A DNA stretch of 36,120 nt, from contig JBCCSZ010000030.1 in assembly GCA_039199225.1 (NCBI GenBank), positions 1 through 36,120 on the forward strand, read 5' to 3'. This DNA comes from JBCCSZ01 sp039199225 (GTDB lineage: Bacteria > Bacteroidota > Bacteroidia > Chitinophagales > Saprospiraceae). The notes under the pieces are model-generated. The model did not search any database. It worked only from the letters and a program-made list of their open reading frames with translations, and was not told where the DNA came from. Made by a program: the position numbers and the translations under genes. Positions 9,333 through 16,769 of this stretch are shown one piece after another; position 1 is the first letter of the stretch; every line of letters begins with the position of its first letter.

Positions 9333-9500
9333 ATGAGTATTGCAGAATCCTACAACAGCTGGGCAGACAGCTATGATACCAATGAGAATCGCACCCGCGA
9401 TTTGGATAAAAAGGCTACCTGTGAAATGCTGGACGCATATACCTTTGACACCGTATTGGAAATGCCTCGCCTAATCGCTTTTGTATTTGAGAAAAAATAG
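9333..9500 (+). pseudogene. Internally deleted SAM-dependent methyltransferase gene (55 codons left)
   Basis: A 55-codon frame starts MSIAESYNSWADSYDTNENR and runs through TRDLDKKAT ... TFDTVLE. This is the usual N-terminus of class I methyltransferases of the 'YNSWADSYD' type, which continue with the SAM-binding L-E-L-G-C-G-T-G loop. Here VLE is followed at once by MPRLIAFVFEKK and a stop, which resembles the usual last dozen residues of the same family (x-P-R-L-x-x-F-V-F). The whole Rossmann core, roughly 190 codons from general knowledge of family size, is missing, and the junction near 9462 keeps the frame. The product cannot bind SAM. It starts 9 bp after the DUF1624 gene. Confidence 0.75.
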
Positions 9501-9686
9501 CTTATTGGTCTTACGGCCCGATGCGATTGTACAGCCATCGGTCACTTTGATCGAATTCTTCTTTATGTAAGCTGCTTTTTTGCGATACTTGTGTTGCGTA
9601 CATGAAGTATAAGTTACGCTATCTATTGCATGGTGGATGCCAAATCGCTATTGTCATAGATACATCTCTCCACTAAAAAACATCCA

Positions 9687-11348
9687 ATGAAACCTCTACA
9701 TGTTTTTCTTTTCTGCTTAATGCTTCTTTCAAATGCTTGTCAGGTAACTGCTCAAGACCAAGCAATGCTCTCCTCCGATTATGACCAACTGCTTGAGAAA
9801 TACTTTGATGCCGATGGTCCCGGCGCGACGGCCTTGGTCGTCAAAAAGGGACAAGTGCTCTACAAAGGCGCCATCGGTAAGGCCGATCTGGAAAACGATG
9901 TCGCTATGAAAGTTGGTCATGTCCATCGCATCGGCTCCATCACCAAGCAATTTACCGCCGTATCTATCCTGATGCTCATGGAGCAAGGGAAGCTGAAACT
10001 ACAGGATGACATTACCCGTTTCATCCCGGATTATCCCACCAAGGGAAAGACCGTTACGGTTGAACACTTATTGACCCATACCTCTGGTATTCGGAGTATG
10101 ACCAGCATGCCGGGCTTCTTTGAGGCGTATGAACGCCGCAATACTTCCGCTGAGGAAATGATGGATTACTTCAAAAATGAGCCTTTCGACTTTGAGCCAG
10201 GCACCCAATACCGATATAATAATTCGGGCTATTATCTGCTGGGTGTGATCATCGAAAAAGCCAGTGGTATGAGTTATGCCGATTTTGTAAAGAAGAATAT
10301 TTTCGATAAAGTAGGCATGAAAAATTCTTATTACGACAATGCGCAGCAGATCATCCCAATGCGTGCAGCCGGCTATGTGAAAGAAGGAGACGAGTATCGC
10401 AATGCCAATTTTTTAGATATGAGCGTACCCTATGCGGCGGGTTCTTTGCTGTCGACAGTAGAGGATTGGTACCTGTGGAATCAAGCTTTGCGTGCCGGTA
10501 AGTTGATCAAAAAGGAAAGCCTTGAAATGGCTTTTACGCCCTATGAGTTAAACAATGGCGAAAAGATCAATTATGGGTATGGCTGGGGTATTGGAAAGAT
10601 GTTTGGCAGTCGAGTTGTACAGCATGGCGGTGGCATTCATGGCTTTTTGACGCAAGGCACTTACTTGCCAGCAGAGGATGTGTACGTTGCGGTTTTTTCC
10701 AACTGTAATTGCCAACCGGCTGATGGTGCGGCGGAGGCGTTGGCAGCGATCGCTTCTGAGAAATATACCAGCAAGAAAAAAATCAGCCTGTCGGAGGCAG
10801 AATTGAAGGAGTACGTTGGCGTTTATCAAGTAGAAGACCAGCAGGGCAAGCGAACCATTTTGATGGACGGCGACCATCTGACCAGCCAACGTAGTGGCAG
10901 AGATTTATACAATATTTTTCCTTATGAAAAGGACCGCTTCTTTTTTGAAAACAACCTTACCACCTTCGAATTTGTCAGAGATGCCAACGGAAAGATCAAA
11001 GGTATGAATGCGACCGCTTTGGATGGAAATGTAAGCTACGCAGCTCTCACCGATGAGGAGCCCTTGATCCGCAAAGCCATCGAGGTGGCTCCGGAAATTC
11101 TGCAGCAGTACGTTGGAGATTATGAATTGGTTCCGGGTTTCAATATTGTCGTGACGGTCAAGGACGGCCGATTGATGGGCCAGCCAACCAACCAAGGCAA
11201 CTACCAACTTTTCGCTGAGTCAGAAACTTTTTTCTTTCTCAAGGTCGTCGATGCGCAGGTCGAATTCCTCAAAGATGAAGCTGGCGTATTCAACAAGATG
11301 AAACTGATGCAAGGTGGACAGGTGATGATTGGCAATAAACAAGAGTAA
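9687..11348 (+). CDS. Secreted serine hydrolase, beta-lactamase class C / PBP4* family
   Basis: This 553-residue protein has a signal peptide (about 1-22) followed by a beta-lactamase-related domain at about 30-350. The catalytic set is complete: SxxK at Ser84-Ile-Thr-Lys87, YxN at Tyr177-Asn-Asn179, and HGG at His313-Gly-Gly315 in place of the KTG triad. The C-terminal 190 residues hold two copies of a small beta domain, starting LKEYVGVYQVED and LQQYVGDYELVP, typical of DUF3471-like tails. Family members are esterases, D-aminopeptidases or peptidoglycan-related hydrolases; real beta-lactam resistance is unlikely. Location is periplasmic or outer surface. The gene is monocistronic by its surroundings and ends just before a strong hairpin. 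Confidence 0.92.
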   Translation: MKPLHVFLFCLMLLSNACQVTAQDQAMLSSDYDQLLEKYFDADGPGATALVVKKGQVLYKGAIGKADLENDVAMKVGHVHRIGSITKQFTAVSILMLMEQGKLKLQDDITRFIPDYPTKGKTVTVEHLLTHTSGIRSMTSMPGFFEAYERRNTSAEEMMDYFKNEPFDFEPGTQYRYNNSGYYLLGVIIEKASGMSYADFVKKNIFDKVGMKNSYYDNAQQIIPMRAAGYVKEGDEYRNANFLDMSVPYAAGSLLSTVEDWYLWNQALRAGKLIKKESLEMAFTPYELNNGEKINYGYGWGIGKMFGSRVVQHGGGIHGFLTQGTYLPAEDVYVAVFSNCNCQPADGAAEALAAIASEKYTSKKKISLSEAELKEYVGVYQVEDQQGKRTILMDGDHLTSQRSGRDLYNIFPYEKDRFFFENNLTTFEFVRDANGKIKGMNATALDGNVSYAALTDEEPLIRKAIEVAPEILQQYVGDYELVPGFNIVVTVKDGRLMGQPTNQGNYQLFAESETFFFLKVVDAQVEFLKDEAGVFNKMKLMQGGQVMIGNKQE

Positions 11349-11364
11349 GCATCATTTTCTTTTC

Positions 11365-11429
11365 AGTAGACAATTGTTTTCAGCGTTTTCATTCGTTCAA
11401 TCCAAGGATGCTGAAGGCCATTGTCTACT
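11365..11429 (+). terminator. Long hairpin after the serine hydrolase gene
   Basis: Inverted arms at 11365-11384 and 11410-11429 pair over 20 positions with a single mismatch in RNA. They consist of a 10-bp perfect outer part (AGTAGACAAT with ATTGTCTACT), one mismatch, then G-C, two G-U wobbles and TTCAGC with GCTGAA. The loop is 25 nt. A T-rich run (TTGTATTTTTC) follows. It starts 16 bp after the stop of the serine hydrolase gene, so a transcription terminator or 3'-end stabiliser is likely. Confidence 0.65.
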
Positions 11430-11740
11430 TTGTATTTTTCCCTTCCTAAGATTTTCTTCACAGCTCTTAAGGCATCGTTAAACTCTGTCTCTTAACAAAA
11501 GAACAAGAGGTTTATAACAGCCCTTAACGTTTTTATACCTTTTATTTGTCATATAGTTGGCCAATAGGCATAAGTGATACATTGTTGTCATAAGCCTCCC
11601 AAAAAGCGTATTTGTTTTTACATCTCAGTAAGTTCAAAAGTTGTGTATACCTGTTCTGGTGCTTGTAAGGCATCGTCTAGAGCAGGTCGTATAATCCCAT
11701 TCTTTTACATTCTTCACAGTCAATCAAAAAATCAGTCATC
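11430..11740 (+). other. 311-bp leader region upstream of the outer-membrane/stator-like operon
   Basis: This A+T-rich stretch has no open frame resembling a protein. It must carry the promoter of the four-gene unit starting at 11741. Near 11540 a segment TATACCTTTTATTTG loosely resembles the Bacteroidota -7 element TAnnTTTG, but I see no convincing -33 element, so I do not call a promoter position. No riboswitch class was recognised. Confidence 0.35.
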
Positions 11741-12487
11741 ATGAAACGTCTCGTAATGGTATGGGCATTGCTATGCCCCCTCGCAATCATTGGTTTGAAC
11801 GCTCAACAAAGTTCCTTTTACATTGGCGCCCGCGCAGGTGTCAACACCTCCAAGTTTAAGTTTACAGAAGACCTTAAGGAATTGTATCCTACTACCCATT
11901 CTATCTTTGGAGTGAATGGCGGATTAGACATGGGTTTGCATCTCAACAAATGGACTATCAGCACTGGGCTGCACTACGTACAAAAAGGGAGTGAATACCA
12001 AACGGATAATTTTGAAGAAAATGGAACCGTCGGCTATTTTACGGCCCGCGAAAGACTCCACTACGTCACAATTCTGCTGTTGCTTGGCTATCGCGACTAC
12101 CTCGCCAATCGCATTGGTTGGAGCATTGCCATTGGTCCGTCCTTCAACTTTGGTTTGGGTGGCAAAGTAGATGAAACAACGGAATATTTTGGAACCGATG
12201 AGACGGATGTTCAAAACTTCAAGGTCGCCTTCGGAGAGGGAGTGAATGAAGATTACAAAAGTCAGCAAGTGGGCTTTCAGATTTCTCCGGGTATTTTTCT
12301 GGAATTGAACGAACGCAGCAAATTGCTGTTCAACATCACTTGGGATTTGGGAACGGCAGATATTTTCAATCCGCGCTACAAAGACGCCAATGATTTTTTC
12401 AATGGTCGCAAGGGCAACCAGACCAATCGCACGGCGATGTTTACCATCGGCTATGAGTACCATTTTAATTTCGAAGACAAATATTAA
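11741..12487 (+). CDS. Outer-membrane beta-barrel protein, PorT-like
   Basis: A 248-residue protein with a signal peptide (about 1-21, ending LNAQ) followed by amphipathic beta strands that match the Bacteroidota OMP_b-brl_2/PorT-like pattern. The barrel opens FYIGARAGVNTSKFKF, has LNKWTISTGLHYVQKGSEY in the second hairpin, IGWSIAIGPSFNFGLGG in the middle, and ends with an aromatic strand FTIGYEYHFNF. An eight-strand barrel is likely. The zinc-ribbon gene follows after 6 bp, and two stator-like genes after that, all on one strand, so this barrel may be the outer-membrane partner of that unit. A direct role in T9SS is not implied; this fold is widespread. Confidence 0.8.
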   Translation: MKRLVMVWALLCPLAIIGLNAQQSSFYIGARAGVNTSKFKFTEDLKELYPTTHSIFGVNGGLDMGLHLNKWTISTGLHYVQKGSEYQTDNFEENGTVGYFTARERLHYVTILLLLGYRDYLANRIGWSIAIGPSFNFGLGGKVDETTEYFGTDETDVQNFKVAFGEGVNEDYKSQQVGFQISPGIFLELNERSKLLFNITWDLGTADIFNPRYKDANDFFNGRKGNQTNRTAMFTIGYEYHFNFEDKY

Positions 12488-12493
12488 TCTCGT

Positions 12494-12757
12494 ATGAAGA
12501 TCTGCAATAATTGTAATACGATCAATGAAGTATCCGCCGTCAAATGCATCAGTTGCAATATGCCCGGCCAGTTCAGTTTGCATGTAGTGGCAGCCGAAGC
12601 GCCAAAGCCTGCCGAAGCAGAAACGATCCAATGCATCAACTGTGGAAGTGTAGATGCTGGTGAAGGTCCCCGGTGTAGGCATTGCCATTTTCCCTTGCCC
12701 AACAAGGCATCGGTTTCGGCTATGAAGACGGTTCCGTTGAACCGCAAAGTTTCTTAA
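12494..12757 (+). CDS. Small double zinc-ribbon protein
   Basis: An 87-residue soluble protein with two CxxC...CxxC knuckles: CNNCNTINEVSAVKCISC at about residues 4-21 and CINCGSVDAGEGPRCRHC at about 48-65. They are separated by an Ala/Pro/Glu-rich linker. This is the double zinc-ribbon (DZR-like) layout. It has no signal peptide. Such ribbons often act as adaptor or regulatory modules; the function here is unknown. Its start lies 6 bp after the barrel gene stop and 59 bp before the ExbD-like gene, so it is very likely part of the same operon and could be a cytoplasmic partner of the channel. Confidence 0.8.
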   Translation: MKICNNCNTINEVSAVKCISCNMPGQFSLHVVAAEAPKPAEAETIQCINCGSVDAGEGPRCRHCHFPLPNKASVSAMKTVPLNRKVS

Positions 12758-12816
12758 AGATAGATCGTCTGATTTTCTAAATCATCGGACTGTAGGTTCG
12801 AATCAAAAAATATTTT

Positions 12817-13722
12817 ATGACCAGAAGAACAAAACAGCTCTTCAGTTTGTCCTTGCTGGATTTACTGACGAGCGCCCTGGGAGCGGTCATTTTCCTCTTC
12901 ATCATCACGCCGAAGGGTGGAGAGTCTGCTACCAAGGTTCGCCAGGCAATGGTCTACTTCGATAGTACACAAATGAAAATTCATGGGACGCTTCCCGATA
13001 GCTTGCTCCAAAAATCTGCCGGAGATACCTTGCTGACCGTCTTGGTGGCCTACAAAGAATTGCCAAAGCCACCCAAGCCGGCAGAGCGCATTTTGGCAGC
13101 CCGCGTAGAGCCACCCAAGCCCAGGCCCCAACCAGTACCTGCACCAACTTCCAAACCATCGACCATCAATGCATCGCCCAAGGTGCAGCCTCCCAAAAAG
13201 GAAGAGGTGAAACCCAAGGAGCCTCCCAAACCTAAGCCGCCGACCCCTTCGTCAAGCCAAAAACCGAGGCCAGCCCCGCCTGTATTCAAAGGTGACGCAC
13301 CATCTGTTCCTTGCCGAGTATCTTTCGAGGTCAATTGGTTGGATCGCAACGATAATGTCGATCTGTTTGTCTGCAAAGGAGGCGATTGTGTCTACGGTGG
13401 TCGGAAGCGCAACAAGCGCATTGGCAACTGGGACAGTGGTAAGTCGAGAAATCGCCTATTTGGCAATGACCTACGCACCAATCAGGAGGCCGTCCGTCAA
13501 TTCGACAACATCATTCCAGGCGAGTATAAAATGTATGCGCAATTCAAAAGCAGTAAGAAAAAGCGCAGCACCATTATGCTCAACGGTTTGCTGTATACCA
13601 AGGACGATGCAAATCAGCAAAGAGGAGAATCTTTCCGCAAGAAGCTCACAGTTGGCAAGGGGCGTACGCTATTGGCGACTGTGATTTTGAAAAAGGATGG
13701 AAGCTACGTCCTCAAGAAATAA
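12817..13722 (+). CDS. ExbD/MotB-like single-span protein with Pro-rich linker and novel periplasmic domain
   Basis: A 301-residue protein. A short positive N-terminus is followed by one membrane span at about 12-31 (LLDLLTSALGAVIFLFII) with an acidic residue, Asp15, at its inner end. That is where ExbD, TolR and MotB carry their proton-binding Asp. Residues about 82-156 are extremely rich in Pro and Lys, a TonB/ExbD-like periplasm-spanning linker. Residues 166-301 form a compact basic domain opening VSFEVNWLDRNDNVDLFVCK, which resembles DUF2135-like beta sandwiches (W-x-x-x-x-D-x-D-L-x-V). No OmpA peptidoglycan-binding motif is present, so it is not a normal MotB/ZorB. The ExbB-like gene follows 54 bp downstream. 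Function unknown. Confidence 0.7.
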   Translation: MTRRTKQLFSLSLLDLLTSALGAVIFLFIITPKGGESATKVRQAMVYFDSTQMKIHGTLPDSLLQKSAGDTLLTVLVAYKELPKPPKPAERILAARVEPPKPRPQPVPAPTSKPSTINASPKVQPPKKEEVKPKEPPKPKPPTPSSSQKPRPAPPVFKGDAPSVPCRVSFEVNWLDRNDNVDLFVCKGGDCVYGGRKRNKRIGNWDSGKSRNRLFGNDLRTNQEAVRQFDNIIPGEYKMYAQFKSSKKKRSTIMLNGLLYTKDDANQQRGESFRKKLTVGKGRTLLATVILKKDGSYVLKK

Positions 13723-13776
13723 GCCCTTTTGATTGTTGTCTCTGTATTTTTTCTAGGCACTTAAAAACTAAGAATC

Positions 13777-14541
13777 ATGTTTCATACAAAGCGTTTGCAA
13801 ATCATATTCAGTATTGTTCCGGCATTGGGATTTTGGTTATTGCTCATTTTACTGGTGAACCTTTTGCCCGAGGGTTCCACTGGCCAGCGGCTGATGGAGT
13901 TGTTGGGTGGAAGCGGCCAGGGTTACATCCAGATAATGATTTATGCCGTATTCATGTACAGCCTTTTTGAGTTGCTGGAAAAGCGTCGTTTCATCCAGCT
14001 ACAATCCCAAAGCTTCCAACTGGGCATACTACCAGAAAAGGATCAACTGGTTCTGACACCCGATGAGGTTGCCCAAATCAAGCTCAAGACCATTCAACTG
14101 GAAAAAGGTGGACAACTGTCTTTACTAAGCGATTTCATTAAAAAAGCTTGCACGCAATACCGCAATGAACAAAATGTGGGTGAGACACTGCAGGTTTTCA
14201 ATACACAGGTTGCCAACAGCAAAGAAGAATTAGAAGGTCAGTTGGAGATCATTCGCTACCTCCTGGGAGCCATTATTTCGCTGGGATTCATCGGTACATT
14301 GCTCGGGCTGTCGTCTTCCATTGGAATGGCGCATTTGGCTAAAACAGCCGAAGGCATGCCAGAAATTACCCGCAGTCTGAATCTGGCTTTTGACACGACT
14401 TTGGTGGCTCTGATGATTGGCTTGGTGTTGAATTTCTTTTACCATCGCTACTTGAAGGAGATGGATACTTTTTATTCGCGCTCCAAGTCCTATGTTATCG
14501 ACAACCTCATCAGTCGGATTTATCGTCCGGCGATTGGCTGA
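13777..14541 (+). CDS. MotA/TolQ/ExbB-like proton-channel protein
   Basis: This 254-residue inner-membrane protein has four predicted spans at about 9-29, 50-67, 160-184 and 201-222. A cytoplasmic domain of about 90 residues lies between spans 2 and 3. The last two spans carry the MotA/TolQ/ExbB signature: YLLGAIISLGFIGTLLGLSS, then RSLNLAFDTTLVALMIGLV. In the family, the Thr/Gly-lined helices 3-4 make a pentameric proton channel around two ExbD/MotB helices. The gene 54 bp upstream supplies that partner. The order ExbD-like then ExbB-like is the reverse of the common exbB-exbD order. It is the last gene of the plus-strand unit, facing a convergent regulator gene 84 bp away. Confidence 0.82.
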   Translation: MFHTKRLQIIFSIVPALGFWLLLILLVNLLPEGSTGQRLMELLGGSGQGYIQIMIYAVFMYSLFELLEKRRFIQLQSQSFQLGILPEKDQLVLTPDEVAQIKLKTIQLEKGGQLSLLSDFIKKACTQYRNEQNVGETLQVFNTQVANSKEELEGQLEIIRYLLGAIISLGFIGTLLGLSSSIGMAHLAKTAEGMPEITRSLNLAFDTTLVALMIGLVLNFFYHRYLKEMDTFYSRSKSYVIDNLISRIYRPAIG

Positions 14542-14625
14542 TTACAACTCTTGCTTTTTTTACTTTCGGGCGGCTGTAGGCATCTTGCTGGCAAGAGCGG
14601 ATGGCTTTCAGTCGCTCATTTACAT

Positions 14626-15297
14626 TCAAGCTTCCAGCCAGCCGCGTTTGTGGACCAACTGAATCACCTGCGCTCTGTTGCTAACGTGCAACTTATCGTA
14701 AATATTGGAAACATGCTTTTTGACCGTGAGTGGGGAGATGAACAACGCTTCGGCAATGTGCTTGTACTTTCGGCCATTGACTAAGAGCTTAAGAATTTCA
14801 ATTTCTCGCTTGCTGAGGTTGGTCGCTTCATTGATGCTGGCAGGGTTGCCAGAAGTCTTCGATTCCTTACCGACGAGCATGTTCATGGCCTTTCGGGCGA
14901 TCGCAGGGCTCATCGGAATACCATTGTACTCATAGACATTTTTGATGGCATCAATCAAGTTGGTCTGGCTGTCCTCTTTGAGCAAATAACCGTTGGCACC
15001 CACCCGAATGGCATCGAATATCTTTTCATTGTCTTCAAAGACGGTCAATACAATGTATTTCATCTCCGGGTATCGGAGGCTGGCGCAGCTGATGGTCTCG
15101 ATGCCATCCATTTGAGGCATTTCCAAATCCATGAGTACCACCTCCGGTCGCTGGTCTGCTTTTTCGCATTGCGCCATAAAATCTTGTCCATGCCTGGCTT
15201 CCAGTACCACCTCCAACTCCGGATGGCCATACAATTTCTCAATCACTGTTTTGCGATTGACCTGCTTGTCGTCAACAATGCCTATTTTTATACTCAT
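14626..15297 (-). CDS. NarL/FixJ-type response regulator (LuxR HTH)
   Basis: A 223-residue response regulator. The receiver at about 1-125 has Asp9/Asp10, phosphoacceptor Asp57 in VVLMDLEMPQMDG and the GYLLKED loop. The C-terminal LuxR-type HTH at about 157-220 has NLSKREIEILKLLVNG and ISPLTVKKHVSNIYDKLHV. Its natural partner is a HisKA_3 kinase. Such a kinase is encoded 2.3 kb away on the same strand (17583-20567), with the Septu-like pair on the opposite strand in between. The regulator therefore needs its own promoter in 15298-15488 or depends on read-through antisense to the defence genes. Confidence 0.95.
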   Translation of the reverse strand: MSIKIGIVDDKQVNRKTVIEKLYGHPELEVVLEARHGQDFMAQCEKADQRPEVVLMDLEMPQMDGIETISCASLRYPEMKYIVLTVFEDNEKIFDAIRVGANGYLLKEDSQTNLIDAIKNVYEYNGIPMSPAIARKAMNMLVGKESKTSGNPASINEATNLSKREIEILKLLVNGRKYKHIAEALFISPLTVKKHVSNIYDKLHVSNRAQVIQLVHKRGWLEA

Positions 15298-15415
15298 GGG
15301 CTGTAAGTTAAGGGGATTTGTGGGGAAGGGAAATACTGCGAAGGGAGTAATTTAGGTAGTGTGCTAATTAATTGTTATATTATTCTAGGCTATGGTGGTG
15401 TACCTGTCACAAAGA

Positions 15416-15434
15416 ATCTAAAATTCTATTAGAT
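15416..15434. promoter_or_regulatory. A+T-rich dyad in the 191-bp gap between the regulator and the Septu-like genes
   Basis: ATCTAA (15416-15421) and TTAGAT (15429-15434) form an inverted repeat around a 7-nt centre, 55 bp before the ptuA-like ATG. It could be an operator for the defence genes or the divergent regulator gene. The surroundings are A+T rich, which raises the chance of random dyads, so confidence is low. No RNA structure typical of a retron msr/msd is visible in this gap. Confidence 0.25.
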
Positions 15435-15488
15435 CATAGGAATAATCGTTTTTTTTGGTTAAATAGTGGCAAATAGTAATTCAAATAG

Positions 15489-16769
15489 ATGTATTTACAG
15501 AGAGTTAAGATTACCAATATTCGAAGCATAGGCAACTTGGAGTTTCAATTCCCGAAGCCTGCAGGCTGGCACGTATTGATTGGAGACAATGGGGCTGGTA
15601 AATCAACTATTTTGCGTTCTATAGCGTTGGCCATATTAGGTCCTAGGGAAGCCCTTTCCTTGCGGTTACCCTGGAATCAATACATTGCAAAAGGGCAGGG
15701 GGAAGGAACCATTGAGCTCAGGGTGCAGCGGCAGGATTATGACCGATACACAGGAAAAGCTCGTTCTCTAAAGCGTCCATTTGATGCAGGTGTTAAGATA
15801 GCGCTGGAGAAAGATAATGGTCATAATATTACGGGTAATATTAGTTCTTTCAAGCAGTACCGACATGCAGATAACTACATTTGGAGTGGCAGTGCTGGTT
15901 GGTTTTCTACCTCTTTTGGCCCCTTCCGTCGATTTACAGGAGGGAACAAAGACTGGGGAAAGGTCTATTATTCTAATCCTCGTGCTGGGGCGCATCTGTC
16001 TGTATTTGGGGAGGATGTCGCACTTACAGAAAGTCTAGAGTGGTTGCGAGAGCTGAACTATCAAAAGCTGGAAGGTAACGAAAAATCCCAAAGAGAACTC
16101 GATTGTCTTATTAAGTTTATCAATGAGGGAGAATTATTACCTCATGGGGCATCAATATCAGGTGTTTCTTCTAATGGCGTCCAATTACACGATGGAAATG
16201 GCCGTGAGATTGATATTACTGAAATGAGCGATGGGTTTCGGTCTATTTTGAGTTTGACGTTTGAGTTACTACGCCAAATGGTCTTGGTATATGGTTCCGA
16301 GGAAGTATTTAAGAATATAGAAGCCAGCGATCTGCGAATAGATTTACCAGGAGTTGTACTAATAGATGAAGTTGATGCGCATCTACACCCTACCTGGCAG
16401 GCTAGGGTAGGCCAATGGTTTACAAAATATTTTCCAGCTCTTCAATTTATAGTAACGACTCATAGCCCTATCATTTGTCGGGCTGCTGATCAAGGTTCAA
16501 TTTGGAGGTTAGCTGCTCCCGGAGGAGGCAATGAATCTTATAAAGTGGAAGGAGATGAGCGAAAACGATTGATTTATGGGAACATCTTGGATGCTTTCAG
16601 TACTGGGCTTTTTGGTCATAATATTACGAGTTCTGAAGCTGCCATAGAAATGCTAGAAAAACTAGCACATCTCAATAAAAAATCAGTAAGGGGAACAATT
16701 TCAAATAGTGAAAATATTGAACGGCAAAGCCTAATCGCTATATTTCCGACGGATAGTTTCGAGCTATGA
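15489..16769 (+). CDS. ptuA: Septu-like PtuA: AAA/SMC-type ATPase
   Basis: A 426-residue OLD/RecF-type ATPase with a single ABC-like head split by a helical insert. Walker A is GDNGAGKST at residues 32-40, the signature-like motif MSDGFRSILSL is at 246-256, Walker B GVVLIDEVDAHLHP is at 288-301 and the switch His lies in TTHSPI at 323-328. No TOPRIM domain is present. It overlaps the following HNH gene by 4 bp (ATGA), the usual Septu arrangement in which PtuA oligomers bind PtuB and control its nuclease, leading to abortive anti-phage defence. PtuA also occurs in Ec78-type retrons, but no reverse transcriptase is encoded here. Base composition is visibly more A+T rich than in the flanking kinase and regulator genes, suggesting horizontal acquisition. 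Confidence 0.82.
   Translation: MYLQRVKITNIRSIGNLEFQFPKPAGWHVLIGDNGAGKSTILRSIALAILGPREALSLRLPWNQYIAKGQGEGTIELRVQRQDYDRYTGKARSLKRPFDAGVKIALEKDNGHNITGNISSFKQYRHADNYIWSGSAGWFSTSFGPFRRFTGGNKDWGKVYYSNPRAGAHLSVFGEDVALTESLEWLRELNYQKLEGNEKSQRELDCLIKFINEGELLPHGASISGVSSNGVQLHDGNGREIDITEMSDGFRSILSLTFELLRQMVLVYGSEEVFKNIEASDLRIDLPGVVLIDEVDAHLHPTWQARVGQWFTKYFPALQFIVTTHSPIICRAADQGSIWRLAAPGGGNESYKVEGDERKRLIYGNILDAFSTGLFGHNITSSEAAIEMLEKLAHLNKKSVRGTISNSENIERQSLIAIFPTDSFEL

Noticed and set aside
9687..11348. Antibiotic-resistance beta-lactamase
   Set aside because: The protein has the SxxK/YxN/HGG set and the C-terminal beta domains of the broad serine hydrolase family, not the KTG and length of a true class C enzyme.
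11741..14541. Zorya defence system
   Set aside because: The MotA-like protein is short, without the long cytoplasmic tail of ZorA. The partner lacks an OmpA-like domain, and no ZorC/ZorD helicase or ZorE nuclease is present.
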